A program made the translations under genes and the position numbers. 15,341 nucleotides of DNA from JBFXAF01 sp050184585. GTDB taxonomy: Bacteria > Pseudomonadota > Alphaproteobacteria > Rhizobiales > Rhizobiaceae. This document shows, piece by piece, positions 13,356 through 15,341 of this stretch. The DNA is taken from assembly GCA_050184585.1 (NCBI GenBank), contig JBFXAF010000021.1:1-15341 (forward strand), written 5' to 3'. The stretch's first letter is position 1. Each line of letters starts with the position of its first letter. The notes beneath the pieces were generated by a model. The model was not told the origin of the DNA and searched no databases. It worked only from the letters and a program-made list of their open reading frames with translations.

Positions 13356-15341
13356 CTACCAGTTACTTTCTGACGCCACTACGCCGAGCCAGCATACGAG
13401 CTCGATGTCGGTTTCCTCGATCGGCGGCAGTAATTTTGGCTGCTCGAACGGCTGCAATCCCGAGTCCAGAATATGGTCTACCAGAACCGCCGCCTTCTCC
13501 GAGCCACTTGCGACTGAAGCGTTGAACCAATCTCGGAGCATGATTTCCTCGCGACGAGGCCATGGCGCTTCCAGGATGTCGAGCGCCTTATTGATTCGTC
13601 CGCTGTCATCCTGGGCTGGGCGATGGGCCCGAATGAACTCAGCAACACGCAGGTTAAGTGGCCTCACACGCGGCTGCAGGTTCACTGGGTCGGTCTCTCG
13701 CATCCACGCGTTGTAGATGTCGCGTCGCGCAATCTGCCAAAGGTCAATGGCGGCTGACTCCAGGTCAGCTGAGAACTCCCGAGCGGTCAACGGTTCGCAT
13801 TCGACAATGCGGAGACAGGTTCCGACCTCGCTAACGATCGGAGCGTCAGTTTGCTTGATGTCGACGGTGGTGGGTACGAAGCGGAGATATGTTCGTCCAC
13901 CTACCGCGGCACAGTAGAACAAGCCAGTACGGTCGCCCTTCATCATTCCTGACCCGGAACCGTAGGGCATACGCTGGATGCGCTCACGGTTTTCTTGCAG
14001 AGCCTTTCGCAAAGTCTGGCGATACTCCTCACCCGTCTGCCCGGCACTTGCGCTCCCTCGCTCGAAAAGCGATGGATCCTCTTCAAGCAGCTTCTCGATC
14101 TCTGCACGTGTCTCGGTAAAGACCTGCCCCCCTGCCGCGCCCCCGTCCACTGGGGAAATCACGCCGACACTTGCGGCAGCCATGGCGATCTTCTCCATGA
14201 TCCGCTGCTCAAGGCTTAGCAGCTGGTCGAGGCGCTCGGCAGGGAAGATCGTGCGCAAGAAGACACGCTTGTGAGGGCTGCCGATACGATCAACTCGACC
14301 ATGTCGCTGCACCAACCTCATCGGGTTCCAGGGAACGTCGTAGTTGATGATGTGACGGCACTGCTGCAGGTTTACACCCTCGGCAAGGATGTCGGTGGTG
14401 ATCAGCAGGTCAAACAGATCCTCGTGGCCAGTGGCCTCAGTTGAAATGGGGGCGAACCCAAAGACCGCACCCTGCCGTCCGACGTCGGTTTCCTTGTCGA
14501 CGTCCGTGCTACCGGCAACGGCAATCATTCGCCCTAGGTATGGCGCCAGCGCCGTGTCGCGCTTCGCGGCCTCGCCGAGCGCCTTACGGAGATATACGAC
14601 GGTGTCGGCGAAGAACGAGAAAATAAGGACCTTGCGCTTTTGCTGGGCGTCCTCGTCGCTCACTGCCTCGTCGGCGGCTTCTCGCGCGATCTGAACGAGG
14701 GCTTCCGCCAACGCGACCAGTTTGGTGTCCTCGGTAGAAGCGACGCGCACTGCGGCGGCGCCGAGGCGCTGGATCTTGTCCAGGTCACCCTCAACCGCCT
14801 TGCGCAGCGCCGCGACCTTGAACTGACCAGCCGGAATGCTCTGCCCACTTTCAGTCAGCAGCTCTTCCAGTTCGTCGTCATCAACGGCGGACACTTCGCG
14901 GATCAGTTCCGTGCGGATTACGTGGCCCTTGTCCAGAGCAGCAAGGAACGTCCTGTGCTCACGCGCCATCTTCTCAAGCGTCGCGCTGAAGGCGAACGCT
15001 GACGACTCGAACCGCTTCAGCAGCCCGGACCTCAACAGGCCTATCGTGGTTGCCGCTGGTGCATCGCCATCGAGGTCATCCTCGTCGTGGAGTGCATACG
15101 CGTCAGGTACATACCTAGCGAACGTAATCGCGTTATCCCCATCTGGGTCGAGGGCGTCTTCGATAAGGTCGAACAGTTCAACTAGCGGCTCTGATAATGG
15201 GTAGCGGACCGTGATCGCCTTCGGCTCAGGGAAGGCGATCGTCGCCTCCGTGCCGTCAGGCAAACGGATTAGGTCGCCGCTGTAGTGCTTCTTCACAAAC
15301 TGCCGCGTGCGCTTGACGGTTGTGGCGTCGATGATTGGGTA
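13356..15341 (-). CDS. SNF2/superfamily-2 helicase, C-terminal 661 residues (5' end outside window)
   Basis: The frame stays open to the right edge: 15341-15297 reads YPIIDATTVKRTRQF. An internal GTG at 15296 is therefore not the true start, and the N-terminal ATPase lobe (Walker A, DEAH box) is outside the window. Visible here is the second RecA lobe. KVLIFSFFADTVVYL is motif IV-like at about 237-251 of the visible part. DLLITTDILAEGVNLQQC is motif V (about 312-328), and LVQRHGRVDRIGS is motif VI with its arginine fingers (about 343-355). An acidic insert (AVDDDELEELL) precedes the lobe, and about 300 residues with no known domain follow it. Stop TAG lies at 13358-13356. The gene converges on the nuclease gene across 104 bases. 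Such helicases occur beside adenine methyltransferases in DISARM-like and other defence loci. Assignment to DrmD specifically is not supported. Confidence 0.9.
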   Translation of the reverse strand, partial: YPIIDATTVKRTRQFVKKHYSGDLIRLPDGTEATIAFPEPKAITVRYPLSEPLVELFDLIEDALDPDGDNAITFARYVPDAYALHDEDDLDGDAPAATTIGLLRSGLLKRFESSAFAFSATLEKMAREHRTFLAALDKGHVIRTELIREVSAVDDDELEELLTESGQSIPAGQFKVAALRKAVEGDLDKIQRLGAAAVRVASTEDTKLVALAEALVQIAREAADEAVSDEDAQQKRKVLIFSFFADTVVYLRKALGEAAKRDTALAPYLGRMIAVAGSTDVDKETDVGRQGAVFGFAPISTEATGHEDLFDLLITTDILAEGVNLQQCRHIINYDVPWNPMRLVQRHGRVDRIGSPHKRVFLRTIFPAERLDQLLSLEQRIMEKIAMAAASVGVISPVDGGAAGGQVFTETRAEIEKLLEEDPSLFERGSASAGQTGEEYRQTLRKALQENRERIQRMPYGSGSGMMKGDRTGLFYCAAVGGRTYLRFVPTTVDIKQTDAPIVSEVGTCLRIVECEPLTAREFSADLESAAIDLWQIARRDIYNAWMRETDPVNLQPRVRPLNLRVAEFIRAHRPAQDDSGRINKALDILEAPWPRREEIMLRDWFNASVASGSEKAAVLVDHILDSGLQPFEQPKLLPPIEETDIELVCWLGVVASESNW

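Noticed and set aside
13356..15296. Helicase treated as a complete 646-aa protein starting at the GTG at 15296
   Set aside because: The frame is open to the window edge with family-like sequence (YPIIDATTVKRTRQF), and the helicase N-terminal ATPase motifs are missing, so the start must be outside.
6034..15341. Second copy of the tRNA-Phe 3' end marking the island's right end
   Set aside because: Only short partial matches such as CCTGGGC-like words were seen (for example near 13610), too short to be an att duplicate.
6034..15341. CRISPR array or cas genes in the defence region
   Set aside because: No regularly spaced direct repeats and no Cas-like proteins were seen.

Overview
The window appears to come from an alphaproteobacterium of the Rhizobiales (Hyphomicrobiales), probably near Mesorhizobium and its relatives. 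This rests on the high-GC left half, on the alphaproteobacterial families UPF0262 and DUF2948, on the order murA - DUF2948 - hisD - UPF0262 - infA - maf - yacG - tRNA-Phe, and on two short hairpin repeats that look like those scattered through rhizobial intergenic DNA. Genus assignment is an inference, with no search behind it.

Left part (1-6033), conserved chromosome. The first bases hold the very start of an IS630-type transposase gene running off the left edge, followed by what looks like the IS end. Next come tRNA-Thr(GGT) on the minus strand and a tiny basic protein. A co-oriented housekeeping run follows: murA (peptidoglycan precursor), a DUF2948 protein, hisD (last steps of histidine synthesis), a UPF0262 protein, infA (initiation factor IF-1), maf (nucleotide pyrophosphatase) and yacG (zinc protein). 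The run closes with tRNA-Phe(GAA).

Right part (6034-15341), an integrated island entered through tRNA-Phe. A P4-type tyrosine integrase with an intact catalytic set starts 167 bases past the tRNA end. The cargo is defence-like. It holds a HEPN-like protein with an RNxxxH-type motif, and an AbiEi-type antitoxin followed by only the first third of its AbiEii toxin partner, with the catalytic signature lost. Fused to that remnant by a GTGA overlap is a 1011-residue N6-adenine DNA methyltransferase, which overlaps by another GTGA a 244-residue PD-(D/E)xK nuclease. On the opposite strand, converging on the nuclease gene, lies the C-terminal 661 residues of a large SNF2/superfamily-2 helicase whose N-terminus is beyond the window.

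The most interesting reading is that methyltransferase, nuclease and helicase form one restriction-like anti-phage system. It has DISARM/Hma-like ingredients, but no gene in view settles the class. It appears to have been spliced into an older AbiE toxin-antitoxin locus, destroying the toxin and leaving the antitoxin and a toxin stub as the operon leader. The island's far end, the second att copy and the rest of the helicase lie outside the window.
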